From contig NZ_JARBAX010000002.1 of the NCBI RefSeq assembly GCF_028807635.1, forward strand, positions 1,863,684 to 1,927,683: 64,000 nt of DNA. The letters run 5' to 3'. Origin of the DNA: Streptomyces spiramyceticus (GTDB taxonomy: Bacteria > Actinomycetota > Actinomycetes > Streptomycetales > Streptomycetaceae). Below, one piece after another: positions 26,477-37,200 of this stretch. Position 1 is the stretch's first letter; the number at the start of each line of letters is the position of its first letter. The notes under the pieces are model-generated. The model did no database searches. It saw only the letters and a program-made list of their open reading frames with translations, and was not told the origin of the DNA. The position numbers were made by a program, and so were the translations under genes.

Positions 26477-28456
26477 TCAGATCGCTCCCAGTTCTGTCAG
26501 CACGGCGACGCGGTCGGCGGGGAGCTTGGCGCGGCGGCTGCGCTGGTTCGCCAGCCACACCCCCAGCTTCACCTCGTGCTCCTGGTCGTCATGCACGATC
26601 CGTTCGACATGCGCCCGGGAGACGCCCGTCAGCGTGCCCTCGCGGGTGAGGTAGGCGCGCGCCGCCGCGAGGCCGCGTTCCCACGCCGCCGCCCGGCCGC
26701 CGGCCTTCGGTCCGGCCGCCGCGACGGGCTCGGGGGCTGTGACGCCGAGGGTGCCCAGCCGCTCCTGCTGCGCCTGCGACAGCTCGCCCCACGTCTCGCG
26801 CTGCCTCTCCAGCCACCGCCCGACGTCCGCGCCCTGGACGGTCACCCCCGGGGTGATCTCATCGACCGCCGCGCCGCCGTCCACCACCAGCGCCCGCACG
26901 CCCGCATAGTGGCGCTGCCAGTCGATCGGCCAGTCCGGACACCAGTCCGGGTCGATCTCCGCGAGCTGCACGGCCCGCTCCGGGCTCAACGCGCCCGGAC
27001 GGCGGCAGTTGGACAGCCACTGCCCGACAGGCCGCCCTATGGCCCCTGACGGCCCCTCCAGCGCCCGCGCAGCCTCACCGCCCGGCTCAGCCACCACCGC
27101 GCCGCGCGGAGCCGCCAACGTCCCGTACCGGCCCATGTACAGCCGCGCCGCCGCGAGGTTGTCCTGCCACTCCGCCTCCGCCGGGTCCCACACCATCCCC
27201 AGCCGCTCAAGCCGCGCCACCCGCCGCCCGTCAAGCTGCCCCGACGCGTACGCCGCCCGCTGCCGACGCACCCACCGCCCCAGCGGATACCCCTCCCACT
27301 CCGCGCCCAACGGCACCCGCAGATGCCCCTCCCGCGACGACCACAGCCGCGCCGCCCAGTACCCCCGCGTCCAGTCCTGCCGCTCAGTGTCGATCACCCG
27401 CAGCGAGACCAGCTCAGCGACAGCGGCCGGATCACGCGGAGACGAGAACCGCAGCAACATCCGGGACTCCTCCTCACCCTCCTCCGGCTCCGGACCAATC
27501 CACTCACCCATTTCACCCGGTGAGTTCTCCTGCGGAATAGCAAGCATTTCCACCGCGCGTTCATCGTGCGCCCGCAGACCTTCCAACACCTTTACCAGCG
27601 GCCGATACGACGCAGAGGTAACCATGTCGGACGGAACCTCATCCGGCCCAAGAAACACAGGCACGATCAAAGAAGCGACCTTTCCCACGTTCGGCTTCTG
27701 ACGCAGCGCCCGCCCAATCGCCTGGACAATATCCACCGACGACCCCTTGGGATCCAAAAGCGCCACCGCATCCACCGCCGGACAATCCACGCCCTCACCC
27801 ATAACCCGGCAGTTAGAAAGAACCGCACGGTGCGCCGTACCGCCGAATTGACCCAACACCGTTGCCCGGTAGTCCGATTCGTGCTCACCACGCAGCCACC
27901 CCGCCCACACCGACTTCGGGTACTTCTCCGAGTCGGAAGCGTGCAACTCCTTCGCTTTCTTCTCCAGCCCCTTACAGAAAGCCTCCGCCTCCACCGTGCG
28001 GTGATGAAAAGTAATGATCTTCTGCAACCCGTGCTCGGCAGCCGTCCGCAGCAACGCCGCTTGCAGCGCACCCAGCCGCAGACCGCGAACCTCCTCCTCC
28101 CGCGCCTCCGGCCCCGACAGCCGCTCAGGCGTCACCACCGGGTCACGCACCTCCACAACGAGGATCTGATACCGGGCCAGCAACCCCAGGCTGATGGCGT
28201 CCGCCAAACCCAGCTCGTACACGATCGGCCCGAACACCTCCGGGTCATCCATCGAGCACGCCAACTCGGCCGGCAACCGATCGCGTACCCCTTCCCGCAC
28301 CTCCGAGCTCGGCGGACGCTCCCGCCAGACCCGAGGCGTCGCCGTGAAATACAACCGCCGCGCCGCCGGAATCTCCGACTGATGATGAATCGCCGCCCAA
28401 GCCTTCCCCAAACTCCCCGACGTCCGGTGCGCCTCATCAACAACCACGAGATCTGA
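26477..28456 (-). pseudogene. DEAH helicase with Helicase-Associated domains, N-terminus lost
   Basis: The frame opens at DLVVVDEAHRTSGSLGKAWA (motif II), then YFTATPRVWRE (III), RAVLSNCRVMGEGVDCPAVD (V) and VQAIGRALRQKPN (VI). After residue 350 come four to five HA repeats (PLGRWVRRQRAAYASGQ, PVGQWLSNCRRPGALSPE, DVGRWLERQRETWGEL, KLGVWLANQRSRRAKL). Walker A and motifs Ia/Ib are missing: the gene is cut at 28,456, next to the TAGTGATC repeat block. This family is common on Streptomyces linear replicons and chromosome arms. The sharp break looks like a mobile-element junction, so it is probably non-functional. Confidence 0.85.
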
Positions 28457-28640
28457 CAAATCCGTTAGTGATCACTACGTGAGCGATGCGCCCGGCCTGG
28501 GGATCTAGTGATCGTTTCGGGATTCTTTGCTGTGGCGTGGTGTGTGCCTGAGCTGGGGTTTCCGGTTGAGGTTCGGAAGCTGGCAAGGCTCTGAAGTGCA
28601 AGTTCAGTGATCTTCTCGGAATGTAGTGATCAATGCGGGA
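28453..28640. repeat. Cluster of TAGTGATC repeats at the helicase breakpoint
   Basis: Copies start at 28466 (TAGTGATCACTACG, palindromic), 28506 (TAGTGATCGTTTCGGGATTC), 28605 (CAGTGATCTTCTCGGAATG) and 28624 (TAGTGATCAATGCGGGATTC). Consensus TAGTGATCnnnnCGGGATTC, all in the same orientation, the first 13 bases inside a TGACA at the break. Unequal spacing with the outermost copy at the edge is how TnsB-type sites sit in transposon ends (inference). Confidence 0.6.
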
Positions 28641-28944
28641 TTCCCTTATCGCTGTGTGGTTCAGGTGATCGGTCTGTGCTGGTCAGGGGACTGTCGGGTC
28701 GTGGCTGAGTGGCGGAGGCAGGGCGAGTGCGTGGCCTTCCGGGTCGCTGCAGAGCTGACCGAGCTGTGTCGGCTTGCTACGAGGAAGTCGTTCTTCGGTA
28801 CCGATGGCCCGGATCGATCCCGATCAAGAGGCAGGCTGCGAAGGTGCTCAGCCAAGGTGCTCAGCCAGGGCCAACCCGCGTCTGTAGTCTCGTTCGTCGC
28901 CGTTTCCCGGTCGGATGTCAGTGCCCGCTTCTAGTCTTTCCGCC
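28641..28944. other. Non-coding gap, nothing recognised
   Basis: 300 bases with lower GC than the surroundings and no supported frame. Contains a short tandem duplication (AAGGTGCTCAGCC twice, near 28,848 and 28,856). Confidence 0.4.
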
Positions 28945-29682
28945 ATGACATCAGCGATGCCCAAACGGCCGGTCTGTGAACTTCCGGGCGATCCCGCCCG
29001 TCTTCACCTCCACTACAGCCATGGACATCCCGCAGTGCCGTACGACTACGAGGACACCTTGGAACCCTGGCACGTCGCGGTCACTTACGGGACGGCGGGC
29101 GACGAGGAGTGGGAAGACGAGGAAGAAGGGGACGGCGACGCTCCGGCCGCAGGGAGCGAGATCGGCCACCTCATCCTGTGGAGGCTGCGTGACTACACCG
29201 GCGAAAACCGGTGGGAGGCGGCGGACGCCGAATCCGGCGATCTCGAGGTCATTGTCTCCGCCGTTCTTGGCCGTTCCGGACGCGCGGGCTACAGCGCCGC
29301 GTTCGAGAAGGCGGTCCAACATCCTGTCGGCGATCTGCTGATCCTCGACCGGGTCAGCCTGGACAAGGCGTGGAGGGGTTTCGGGCTGGGCCCGGCGCTG
29401 GCCGTCGAGGCGATCCGCCGCCTGTCCGGGGGCTGTTGCGCGGTAGCGGTCTATCCCGGCATGGGCGAGTACCCCGAAGACCGCGAGCAGGTCACCGAGG
29501 CCTATCGGCTCAAGGCGAAGAAGAAGATCGCCGCGCTGTGGGAGAGCATCGGCTTCCAGCCCTTCCGCCACGGGGTATGGCTCCTGGACACCGCCCTGCG
29601 CCGACCGGAGGAGCTCATGCAGGCCCGCCGCGCTCAACTGCGCGCGCTCGGCACGGCCTTCCAGCAGCCTGCTTCAGCCTGA
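28945..29682 (+). CDS. GNAT-fold domain protein
   Basis: 245 residues from ATG 28945. The N-terminal half is acidic (EEWEDEEEGDGDAPAAGSEI). The C-terminal half has a GNAT-like core: LLILDRVSLDKAWRGFGLGP, ALAVEAIRRLSGGC and KIAALWESIGFQPFRHGVWL. The pattern R-G-F-G-L-G-P serves as the acetyl-CoA loop. Acceptor unknown. First gene past the repeat block, so a possible cargo gene. Confidence 0.65.
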   Translation: MTSAMPKRPVCELPGDPARLHLHYSHGHPAVPYDYEDTLEPWHVAVTYGTAGDEEWEDEEEGDGDAPAAGSEIGHLILWRLRDYTGENRWEAADAESGDLEVIVSAVLGRSGRAGYSAAFEKAVQHPVGDLLILDRVSLDKAWRGFGLGPALAVEAIRRLSGGCCAVAVYPGMGEYPEDREQVTEAYRLKAKKKIAALWESIGFQPFRHGVWLLDTALRRPEELMQARRAQLRALGTAFQQPASA

Positions 29683-29832
29683 AAGCGGCCCCGGCGGACG
29701 CCACGGCTGGGCAGTCAGACGGCACCGGGTCGTGCCGGCGAGGTCGCGTACGGTCCGGCGTTTCCTGCGAGCGCCGCATCCCGCGGATGACACGAGTAGC
29801 GAAGACGAAGGACAGAGGGGGAGGGGGGAACG

Positions 29833-30573
29833 ATGGGGGAGAGGCAGCCGGTGGACGAGGACATCCAGGATGCGCTGGACTGGGCACGGCAGCGTCTTGA
29901 GGAACTAGGCGTTTTCGCAACGGAGGACGGCCTGCGGTGGGCAGCGGCCCACGGGCTTGTTCTGTCCGTGTGGCGCAACGGCCCGATTGAGGATGCGCAT
30001 GCCTCCCGGCCGACCAGCCGGCGCAAGGCATTGCACGACGGGACGATGTTCGCCCGTAACACCTGGCTCACCCGGCAGGCATTCGACGTCCTGGGCTCCG
30101 ATGACCGGTTCCGTCTCTATGCGCTGGAGGATCTGGTCCTGGACCGGGACATGGTCTGGCCGGGATGCGAGGGGACCCTGACGGACTTCGGCTGGGGATT
30201 CCTCGGAGAGATCAAGAAGCAGGTGAAGCAGCGTATCGACATGTTCAGGCACTTCGAGAAGAGACTGCCGCCGGACGACTTCCTCGTCTTCGCCGGCGCT
30301 CCCCGGGTCGGGACCTGCGATGACCATTACGGTATGCCGAAATGGCCGGCCTGCGTGGAAGCGGCGATGCGACGGCTGCGCGGCGAGGACGAGGAGTTTT
30401 TTCACGAGTGGGGTGACTTGACGACCCGTATCGGTCCCGTTCCCGCTCCCGTCACCGCGGACCTTGAGACAACCCGGAAACTGCTGCTGGAGTCGCCGTG
30501 GGAACTGGGCGCCGAGAACCTGAACTGGTTCGCCTGGAACCCGGTCCTGCAACCACCTGGCACGACACAGTAG
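29833..30573 (+). CDS. Hypothetical protein, 246 aa
   Basis: ATG 29833 has GGGGGAGGGG ahead. The product begins MGERQPVDEDIQDALDWARQ, is soluble, and carries RKALHDGTMFARNTWLTRQA and EIKKQVKQRIDMFRHFEKRL. No domain I can name. Codon use fits the host. It lies between the GNAT-like and PIN genes on the same strand with gaps of 150 and 300 bases, so it has its own promoter. Confidence 0.65.
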   Translation: MGERQPVDEDIQDALDWARQRLEELGVFATEDGLRWAAAHGLVLSVWRNGPIEDAHASRPTSRRKALHDGTMFARNTWLTRQAFDVLGSDDRFRLYALEDLVLDRDMVWPGCEGTLTDFGWGFLGEIKKQVKQRIDMFRHFEKRLPPDDFLVFAGAPRVGTCDDHYGMPKWPACVEAAMRRLRGEDEEFFHEWGDLTTRIGPVPAPVTADLETTRKLLLESPWELGAENLNWFAWNPVLQPPGTTQ

Positions 30574-30872
30574 GCGCGGCGGCGCACGGCCGCCAGATAC
30601 AGCGATAGCGAGATCGCGCGGAGAATCTACTCCCAGAGTGCCAGCACGTCATGTCTCGCAACTTCCGTAATGCACCCCTGCGGTGGTCGAGGGCACGGTG
30701 GCTGCTGTTCTGTGCGTGCGAGTCGGCGCGGCCGCCAGGCGGCGAGCTGGGACGGCCTCGAGGTCAGACCAGGCCTACTCCCGTATGCGGTTGCGAGCTG
30801 GAGCGCCGGAGCGGGCCGGTGCCGGACCGGAAATCCTGCCCGTATGTCAGTGGCGGTGACGACACTTGGTCC

Positions 30873-31924
30873 ATGACGCTTGACCGTGCCGATCTGGCAC
30901 CGCTGTTGCTGGTCCCTTCCGGATCGGCGTTCAACCCCATGGTGTTGGACCGGCTGACGCTGCTTCCTGTCCTCGACGCCAATGCGCTGCTGGTCGAAGC
31001 CTGCTCTCTGGCCAAGCACGGCCGCCGGCAGGACCGGGTCACCGCGCTGGCCAGCACCGGCCGCGCCACCCCGTATATCGCCGCGCACGTCCCTGGCGAA
31101 GTCGACGAACACCTGGCCAAGATGGCCGACCAGTTCACGGTGGCGGAGCGTCAGGCACGCCGCGTACTCGATCAGCAGATCTGGCCCGCCCTTCGGGTGG
31201 TCGACCTGGAGATCCGTGATCACCTGTCCTGGCGGACCCGTCACATCCTGCGGGTCGTCGGGAGATGCCGCTGAAGTACCGGGGCGACCCGGACGACGCA
31301 CCCACGATGGCGCTCGCAGAGTTCCTTGGACCGTGCGTCATCGTCTCCCAAGACAGTGTCTTCGAGCGCTTCGGATTCGCCGTCATTGAGTGGATCCCCG
31401 TCGCCCAGAGCGTGCTGCGCCTGGCCGGCCTGGAGGCCACCGCCGCGAACGCGCTGGTACTCATCGAGCTAGCACTCCGGCTGCTCGGCGCGGGCGCCCA
31501 CCGCCTGGCGGGCCTCGCCGCGCACAACCCGCTTGCCGCATCAGCCGCTGTGGGCGGACTGCTGTGGTGGTGCTACCACCGCGGCTACCTGACCCGCGAC
31601 AACTGGCGGCGGACTCTCTCGCGGATGGGGGATGCGACAATGCCGTTGCTGGAATTGGCTGAAGCCGGGATGACCGAGCACCAGACGCTCAATGACTCGC
31701 TTCTGGTGGTAGAGCCCCCGGCCTACCCGACCAGCGAGCAGCTGGCCGCCCGCTACCTCGCACGCTGTGGCCGGCCCCTGACGCCCGGCGAACTGCGTGA
31801 CGCGCTCGCCCGACGCGGCCACACGATCTCCGCCGCGCAGTTGAAGCGCGACATGCTCACCCACCGCGCGTTCATTCGCGCCCCCGGCGACCTGTGGACC
31901 GTCGGCCGCCCGGCGCAGGGATAA
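30873..31924 (+). CDS. PIN-domain protein with C-terminal helical part (apparent frameshift)
   Basis: From ATG 30873 the first frame gives a PIN-like start: LTLLPVLDANALLVEACSLA (first Asp) and YIAAHVPGEVDEHLAKMADQ. Near 31,262 one base is missing, and the second frame continues MPLKYRGDPDDAPTMALAEF with LGPCVIVSQDSVFERFG, the remaining acidic residues of a PIN ribonuclease fold. The C-terminal 150 residues hold a hydrophobic stretch (AASAAVGGLLWWCYHRGYL) and a helical end. Joined length is about 350. Toxin or RNA-decay function is typical of the fold. No antitoxin was seen. Confidence 0.65.
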
Positions 31925-32580
31925 CGGATCGTGTTCGGAGAACGGAGCCGGACGGCCAGGGCATCCCATAACTCCCATACGGTGCGCCCGTGGTGGTGCT
32001 TGGGGGGGCGCCTCGTACAGGTCCAGGGCGGGGCGGCGGATTAGGCCGGTGCGGTGGCTGTCCGGCAGCGCGGTCAGGGTGGAGACCTCTGACTGCACAC
32101 CTGCTCACTGTCGCCGTCATGGTGTGAGCGGGCGGCGGCGTTGATGTGCAGCAGGGTGGGCGTCATGGTGCTGGTCGGCGCGGGCAGATCCAGCGCCCGC
32201 TGCTGGCTCTCGAACGCGCGATGGGTGTCTGCGAGCCCGTTAGGCAATTTCTTTCGGATCAGTTTGCTGACCAGATGAAGATGGCGGCGAGTTGATCCGG
32301 AAGAAGCGGCCCGGGTTCCTGAACCGCGCGGCCAGAGTCCTACTCCGCGTAGATCTCGACGTGGAACTTCAGGCCAGGGTTCGGCTGGGACCAGAACCGG
32401 AGTCGGGCCGACGACTCGCCCACGCCACCCTCGACGCACCCACGATCGCGCTCCGTGCCGCCGGCGCCGACCTCGACGCATCACCGACGGCGTTTTCGCC
32501 GCGGCCACGGCGACGGCGAACAAGCCGACGCCGGCCGTGCGCCCCCGTGCGCAGGTCATCGGTTGACGAGGGTCTGCCGA
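31925..32580. other. No confident gene; two gene scraps on the minus strand
   Basis: A minus-strand peptide from about 32,290 to 32,095 contains KLPNGLADTHRAFESQQRAL and ends in a stop. Another, near 32,470-32,347, ends FWSQPNPGLKFHVEIYAE. Both look like true C-termini without identifiable bodies. Confidence 0.3.
32543..32562. repeat. 20-base direct repeat, copy 1
   Basis: CCCCGTGCGCAGGTCATCGG here; 19 of 20 bases recur at 32927-32946, across the start codon of the Cys-rich gene. The pair brackets that gene. Confidence 0.6.
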
Positions 32581-32943
32581 TCAGAATTCGAACACTCGCC
32601 TGGAGTCAGACGGAAGATCGTCTGTCGTGCCTTCGTAGAAGCCGAGGCCGCCGCAACCGGGGCACGTCTCCAATGTGCAGACCGATTCGTCCCCACCGAC
32701 CGGGACCGAAACCTTCTTCGTGCCTTCGCAGTCGCCACACTCGAACCAGACCTCTCCGTCGAGGCCGTAGTCGATCTCTCGGTACACGCACTCCATGCAC
32801 ACGTCACCTTTGTACGTCTCGGCGTAGCCGGTGCCCTCATACTCGAAGTTGAGCGACTCTCGCGTGTTCGCAGCGCTGAAATTGTCGCCGCACCTAGCGC
32901 ACTTCTTCACCCGCGTATCGTACTGGCCCCGTGCGCAGGTCAT
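32581..32943 (-). CDS. Cys-rich zinc-binding protein
   Basis: 120 residues, Met at 32943. Four CxxC pairs are seen: KKCARCGDNF, DVCMECVYRE, FECGDCEGTKK and ETCPGCGGLGFYEG. The last two resemble a DnaJ-type zinc centre (CxxCxGxG). Two zinc ribbons suggest a nucleic-acid- or protein-binding adaptor. It lies directly downstream of, and on the same strand as, the DUF6602 gene. Codon GC is lower than its neighbours, suggesting separate origin. Confidence 0.72.
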   Translation of the reverse strand: MTCARGQYDTRVKKCARCGDNFSAANTRESLNFEYEGTGYAETYKGDVCMECVYREIDYGLDGEVWFECGDCEGTKKVSVPVGGDESVCTLETCPGCGGLGFYEGTTDDLPSDSRRVFEF

Positions 32944-32954
32944 TGGCCGATTCG

Positions 32955-32986
32955 GTCATCTAGATCATGAGTCATCTAGATCATGA
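32955..32986. repeat. Perfect 16-base tandem duplication
   Basis: GTCATCTAGATCATGA occurs twice head to tail (32955-32970, 32971-32986). The second copy contains the stop codon of the DUF6602 gene. Confidence 0.8.
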
Positions 32987-33950
32987 ACCGTGCCCACTCA
33001 TCGCCGGTACGCCAGTGCCTGTCGTCGGCGATCCAACTGGGTCCGGTAACTACCCTCCGGACGTCCTCGCTGTAGATCTCGTCCCCCCAAAGCCTCCCCG
33101 GCCCGTCGCCGCTGAGTGGGGCCACCTCATGAAAGTAGTTGGCGATCGGCAGCAGTCGCGGCTCCTCCCACGCCAGGCGTCGCATGAGGCCCGTCATGAA
33201 AGCCATCAGAGGCGTCACCCTCTTCTCCCGAACCATGTGTGTCAGCGCATAAGCCTCGGGAATCTGGATGTGTTCTTCGATCTTGCTCCAGTCGCCTGTC
33301 CGCATCCCACGGGCGACCCACGGCATCTTCACGGGCAACCAGGTGCCAAGGTCCGCCACGCACACCATGTCCAGCATCTCCCGCGGGTGACCTAGCTCCT
33401 GGATGCCCTTGTACAGGGCCTTCTCCACGTTGCGAAGCGGGTCGGAATCCTCCTCCTTCCAGTCGTGCGAGTGCGCCAGGACGCCGTAGATAGGCGTACC
33501 GAACAGCTCTCGATAAGGTGTCCCGCCCCTCGGCGCCGTGATCCTCCGCACGATGGCGGCAGTGCGTGCAGCCTCGGCTAGATGCTTGGCCTTCAGCGTG
33601 TTCTTGCACTCGAAGGCCGCCACCACGCCGTCGGCGAGGTAGGTCTTCACCTCGCTGTCCACCAGGAACTTCGGGTAGTAGGGCGAGAGGATCAACACGT
33701 CGATCTGCGGACTGATCTCGGGCGAGCCGTGCGGGTCCCCTCCACGGTGCTTGGCGCTGAGGATTCGCCCCTTGGTCACGACGTGATAGCCCTCGGGAAG
33801 CGAGTGTTCCAGCACGATGCGAGCCCAGTTAGCCTCGCCCTCGTCACCGGACGTGCCGTGGTCGTCGTTTCGCTTGCGGATGCGCTGATACTCGGTCGCC
33901 AGCCGGGCTGCGGTCTGCTCGAAAAAGTCTTCCAGGTCGTGAGTGCCCAC
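32976..33950 (-). CDS. DUF6602-type, PD-(D/E)XK-like nuclease candidate
   Basis: GTG 33950..33948 with AGGGGG seven bases ahead is preferred to upstream Met (34079); 324 residues. After an N-terminal helix (DLEDFFEQTAARLATEYQRI) come the endonuclease-like elements: EHSLPEGYHVVTKGRILSAK, IDVLILSPYYP (Asp) and VVAAFECKNTLKAKHLAEAA (ExK). The remainder is a helical DUF6602 body. These proteins occur in defence and mobile loci and are thought to be restriction-type nucleases (family knowledge). It is separated by 345 bases from the SMC operon on the same strand. Confidence 0.78.
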   Translation of the reverse strand: MGTHDLEDFFEQTAARLATEYQRIRKRNDDHGTSGDEGEANWARIVLEHSLPEGYHVVTKGRILSAKHRGGDPHGSPEISPQIDVLILSPYYPKFLVDSEVKTYLADGVVAAFECKNTLKAKHLAEAARTAAIVRRITAPRGGTPYRELFGTPIYGVLAHSHDWKEEDSDPLRNVEKALYKGIQELGHPREMLDMVCVADLGTWLPVKMPWVARGMRTGDWSKIEEHIQIPEAYALTHMVREKRVTPLMAFMTGLMRRLAWEEPRLLPIANYFHEVAPLSGDGPGRLWGDEIYSEDVRRVVTGPSWIADDRHWRTGDEWARFMI

Positions 33951-34127
33951 GAAATGCCCCCTGACGTCATCTCGGCTCTCGGGTGCCCTCAAGTGGCTCC
34001 GGCCGTCCCCCACACAAGACAGTCGGCCCGGCGGTACTGCCCCTGGGGATCCCCCGGGCGCCGGGTCTGACCCACGCACGTCATATCGGCGCGGGCTGGC
34101 ACCAACCCTAATTGAAAGGGCTGACAG

Positions 34128-34260
34128 GTGGGCTCCGCATACGGCCTCGGCCCCGACTGCGATTTCGCAGTGGGCAGCGCCCCAGAGGACATCGCCGGAC
34201 TAGCCGACACCTGGCTGATCAGGTCGCTTGAAGGCTTCCTGTGGCGCCTGGACAGCTGGG
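34128..34260 (+). other. Possible short gene fragment in the gap
   Basis: The plus frame has DFAVGSAPEDIAGLADTWLI then RSLEGFLWRLDSW, which reads like protein but has no start or stop of its own. The rest of the 345-base gap (33,951-34,294) shows nothing. Confidence 0.2.
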
Positions 34261-34294
34261 TCCACGGGGGCGCGGCGTTGTGTGGAGTAGGGGC

Positions 34295-37200
34295 TCAGTG
34301 CTGGCTTTGGACGAGGTCCTCGAGGGTGAGTGCGACGCGTTGCCGGTTTGCGTCGAAGCCGAACATGAGGGTGGGGCGGTTGAGGGCGTCGGACTTGGAC
34401 TGGTAGCGGAACTGCAGGATCTGTCCACACATCTGCCCCACGTCGGACATCAGCCCGTCCTGGCAGGTGGCCAGGACGGTGATGCCGTGATCCTGGGCGG
34501 CGTCCCGCAGCGCGGCGATGACTTCGCGCCGGTGCTCGGCACCGAGTGAGTCGCCCAGTTCGTCCAGGATCAAGACGCGCCCTTGGGGGTCGGGTGCCGC
34601 GAGCAGGGCGGCGAGGACGAGATGGATGGAGAAGAGCTTCTCCTGGGCGGTGTTGGTGGGCGCGTCGTAGTCCAGCAGCGGGCCGCTGGGGTTGCGCCGC
34701 CACCGGGGCACGACGTGGCAGACCCACTGGTCCTCGGCCGCGGTTGGTGCAGTGATGTCGTATTGCAGGTCCGCGCCGTAGCCCCGGTCTTTCGCATCCA
34801 GGCTGTTGAGGGTGCTGCTGATGCGGTCCAGGGCGCTCTGGACCCGTTCCTGGATGGACTCCTGGGTCTCGGTGAGGGCGTAGCGGGACTCCTCGACCAC
34901 GCCTTGGAGGAAAGTGTGTTCCTCCTCGCGTTCCTTGCGCTTTGCCTCCACCTGTTCCCGGGCGCCTGCGTCGCGTGCCTCGTTGTCCTGAAGCCATGTG
35001 TCCAGTGCGCGCAGTGAGGTGCGGAAGATCCGTCCGGCGGGGTCGGGTGTGCCCGCCTCGTGGTGGCGAAGTGCGTCCGCGAGTTCCTGGGTGGCAACTC
35101 CGGTTGCGGCGCTGTCTGCGGCCAGCCCGGTGAGCGCGGCGGCCAGCCGGACTCGCCCCTCTGTATCCAGGACGGCGCTGGTCCGGCGCTCGGCCTCATG
35201 CGCGGGATCGCGCTGGGTGACGGAGCGGGTGTCGGCCTGGTCGTCGGGGTCGGCGTCGGGGTCCTGTTCAGGTAGCACGGCCCAGTTCAGCGTGATCAGT
35301 GCGTCGTCCGGGGAACCGGTCCAGTCGGTCCTCGCCTGTTCGGCGGACGGGCCGGATTCCATCTCCCGGAGTGCGTCGCGTTTGCGTTCGGCTCCCTCGA
35401 TCTTTCTGCGCAGCCCGCCCAGGGCTGCGGCGAGCACGTCGGCGCGGCCCTGGGCCGTATCGAAGTCCACCTTGGCCTGATGAGCGGCGGCCGACGCGAC
35501 GTCCGCGGTGCTCTGCAGGTCCGGAAGGGCCTTCAGCTGGTCTGCGAGTGTTTGTTCCAGCGTCTGGATCTTAGGCACCAGACGCTTGGCGAGGCCGGAC
35601 GCGTTGGCCCGCTCGATGTCGCTCTTCAGCTCGATGATCCGCCGGCGGTGCAGGTCGGCCGCTCCGGCGAGGTCCTTCCGCAGGTTCTCGGCGTCGTGCA
35701 GTTGGCGCTGCAGGTGGGCGCATATGTCCGCCTGTCCGGCGATGGGCTGCTCGAAGCCGCCCATGACGTGGACGCCCAATGCGGGCAGCGACGCGTGGGG
35801 AGGGCGGTCCACCCGTGTCGAGTGGGCGAGCGCGTGCAGGAACGGCACGGCGAGCGGGTCGGTGCTGTGGATACCGTCGGGCACCGATCGCGTGTCGGAC
35901 AGGGGCACGAAGCCGGCCGGGGCAGGCGGGGTCGGGCCGGTGATGAGCAGTGCCCCCGGATGTGCCGCTACCGCCTCAGCGGCGCGCTCCAGGTCGCCGG
36001 GTGCGATGCACACGGCGTCTCTCCAGGGAGCGAGGCGGGCCTCCCAGTTGAGACGTGCGTGCGCGTGGACGCGGGTGGCGGCCATCAGCCCGACGGCTTC
36101 CACCTTTTCCGACAGCAGGGTCCGCAGGACGGTGGCTGCCGCACCGGTCCTGCCCTCACGGGCTTCGGTGAGTTCCTCCCCCAGGGCTTCGACGCGGCTG
36201 GTCGCCCCGCTGAGTTCCGCGAGCTTCGCGACCTGCTTGCCCTCGTGGTCGCTCACCAGGGCGGCGAGTTCGCCGGGTGGGGGCCCGGCGTAGCCTTCGG
36301 CGCGATCACTGGCGTGCCGGTGGTCTTCCTCGGCCCGGCCTAGGTCGCCCCGCAGCTTGCCCTCCGCGCGGTTCGCGTCCGCCAGAGCCTGGTCGGCGGC
36401 TGTCTTGTCCAGCAGCGCCTGCGCGAGGACGTTCCGCAGTTGGCCGGTGTTGCGGGCCTGCTCCAGTTCTGTCTTCGCCTCCCCGTGCTGCTGGGCCAGG
36501 ATGACCAGGTCGTGGTCGACGGCGGCGAGTTGCGCGGTGATGCGCTGGGCCCGGATCTGTGCGTCCACCAGGGCCCGGGCTCGGGCGGAGCGGCGGAAGT
36601 CGGATGCGCGTGCTGTCTCGCGCCTGGCGCGGGTCCTGGCGTCGACGGAGTGCAGGATCGCGTCTTCCGCCCGATGGGACGCCTTTCCCTGCTTGATCTT
36701 CTCCTCCAGGTCCGCCTGGGTTTGTGCCAGGGCTTTACGTGCCGCGACATCGTTGGACAAAATGGCGGCCCTGCCGGTCAAGGAGAGCAGTGCATCGCCG
36801 ATCTGGGCGGGGTTGAAGTTGCCTGCGTCGAGCTTGAGCAGCGAGGGGCGCGACCGTATGCCTCCGCGGGTTGCGATGTAGGCCAGCAGTCTGGGGGCGC
36901 GGCCGTAGAGGGCTTCGGCGTACTCGGTGGGGCCCAGAGGCTTTCCGCCGAGTCGGCGGAAGAAATCCGGGGCCCGCTCGTGGCGCTCGCGGTCCTCGCC
37001 CTCCAGGAGCAGGTGGACTCCATGCCGGTGGCGTACCTCGATGTGCTGCGGTTTGGCGGATATCTGCAGCCAGACGGTGTGGGCGGTGGCTTGCGGGTCC
37101 TGCGGTTCAGCGAAGACACCCACGACGTAGCCGACATGGGCCGGTCCGTGCCGGTCGGGGGAGGCCCCGGCGGTGACCGGTTCGAACAGCAGCTTGCGTG

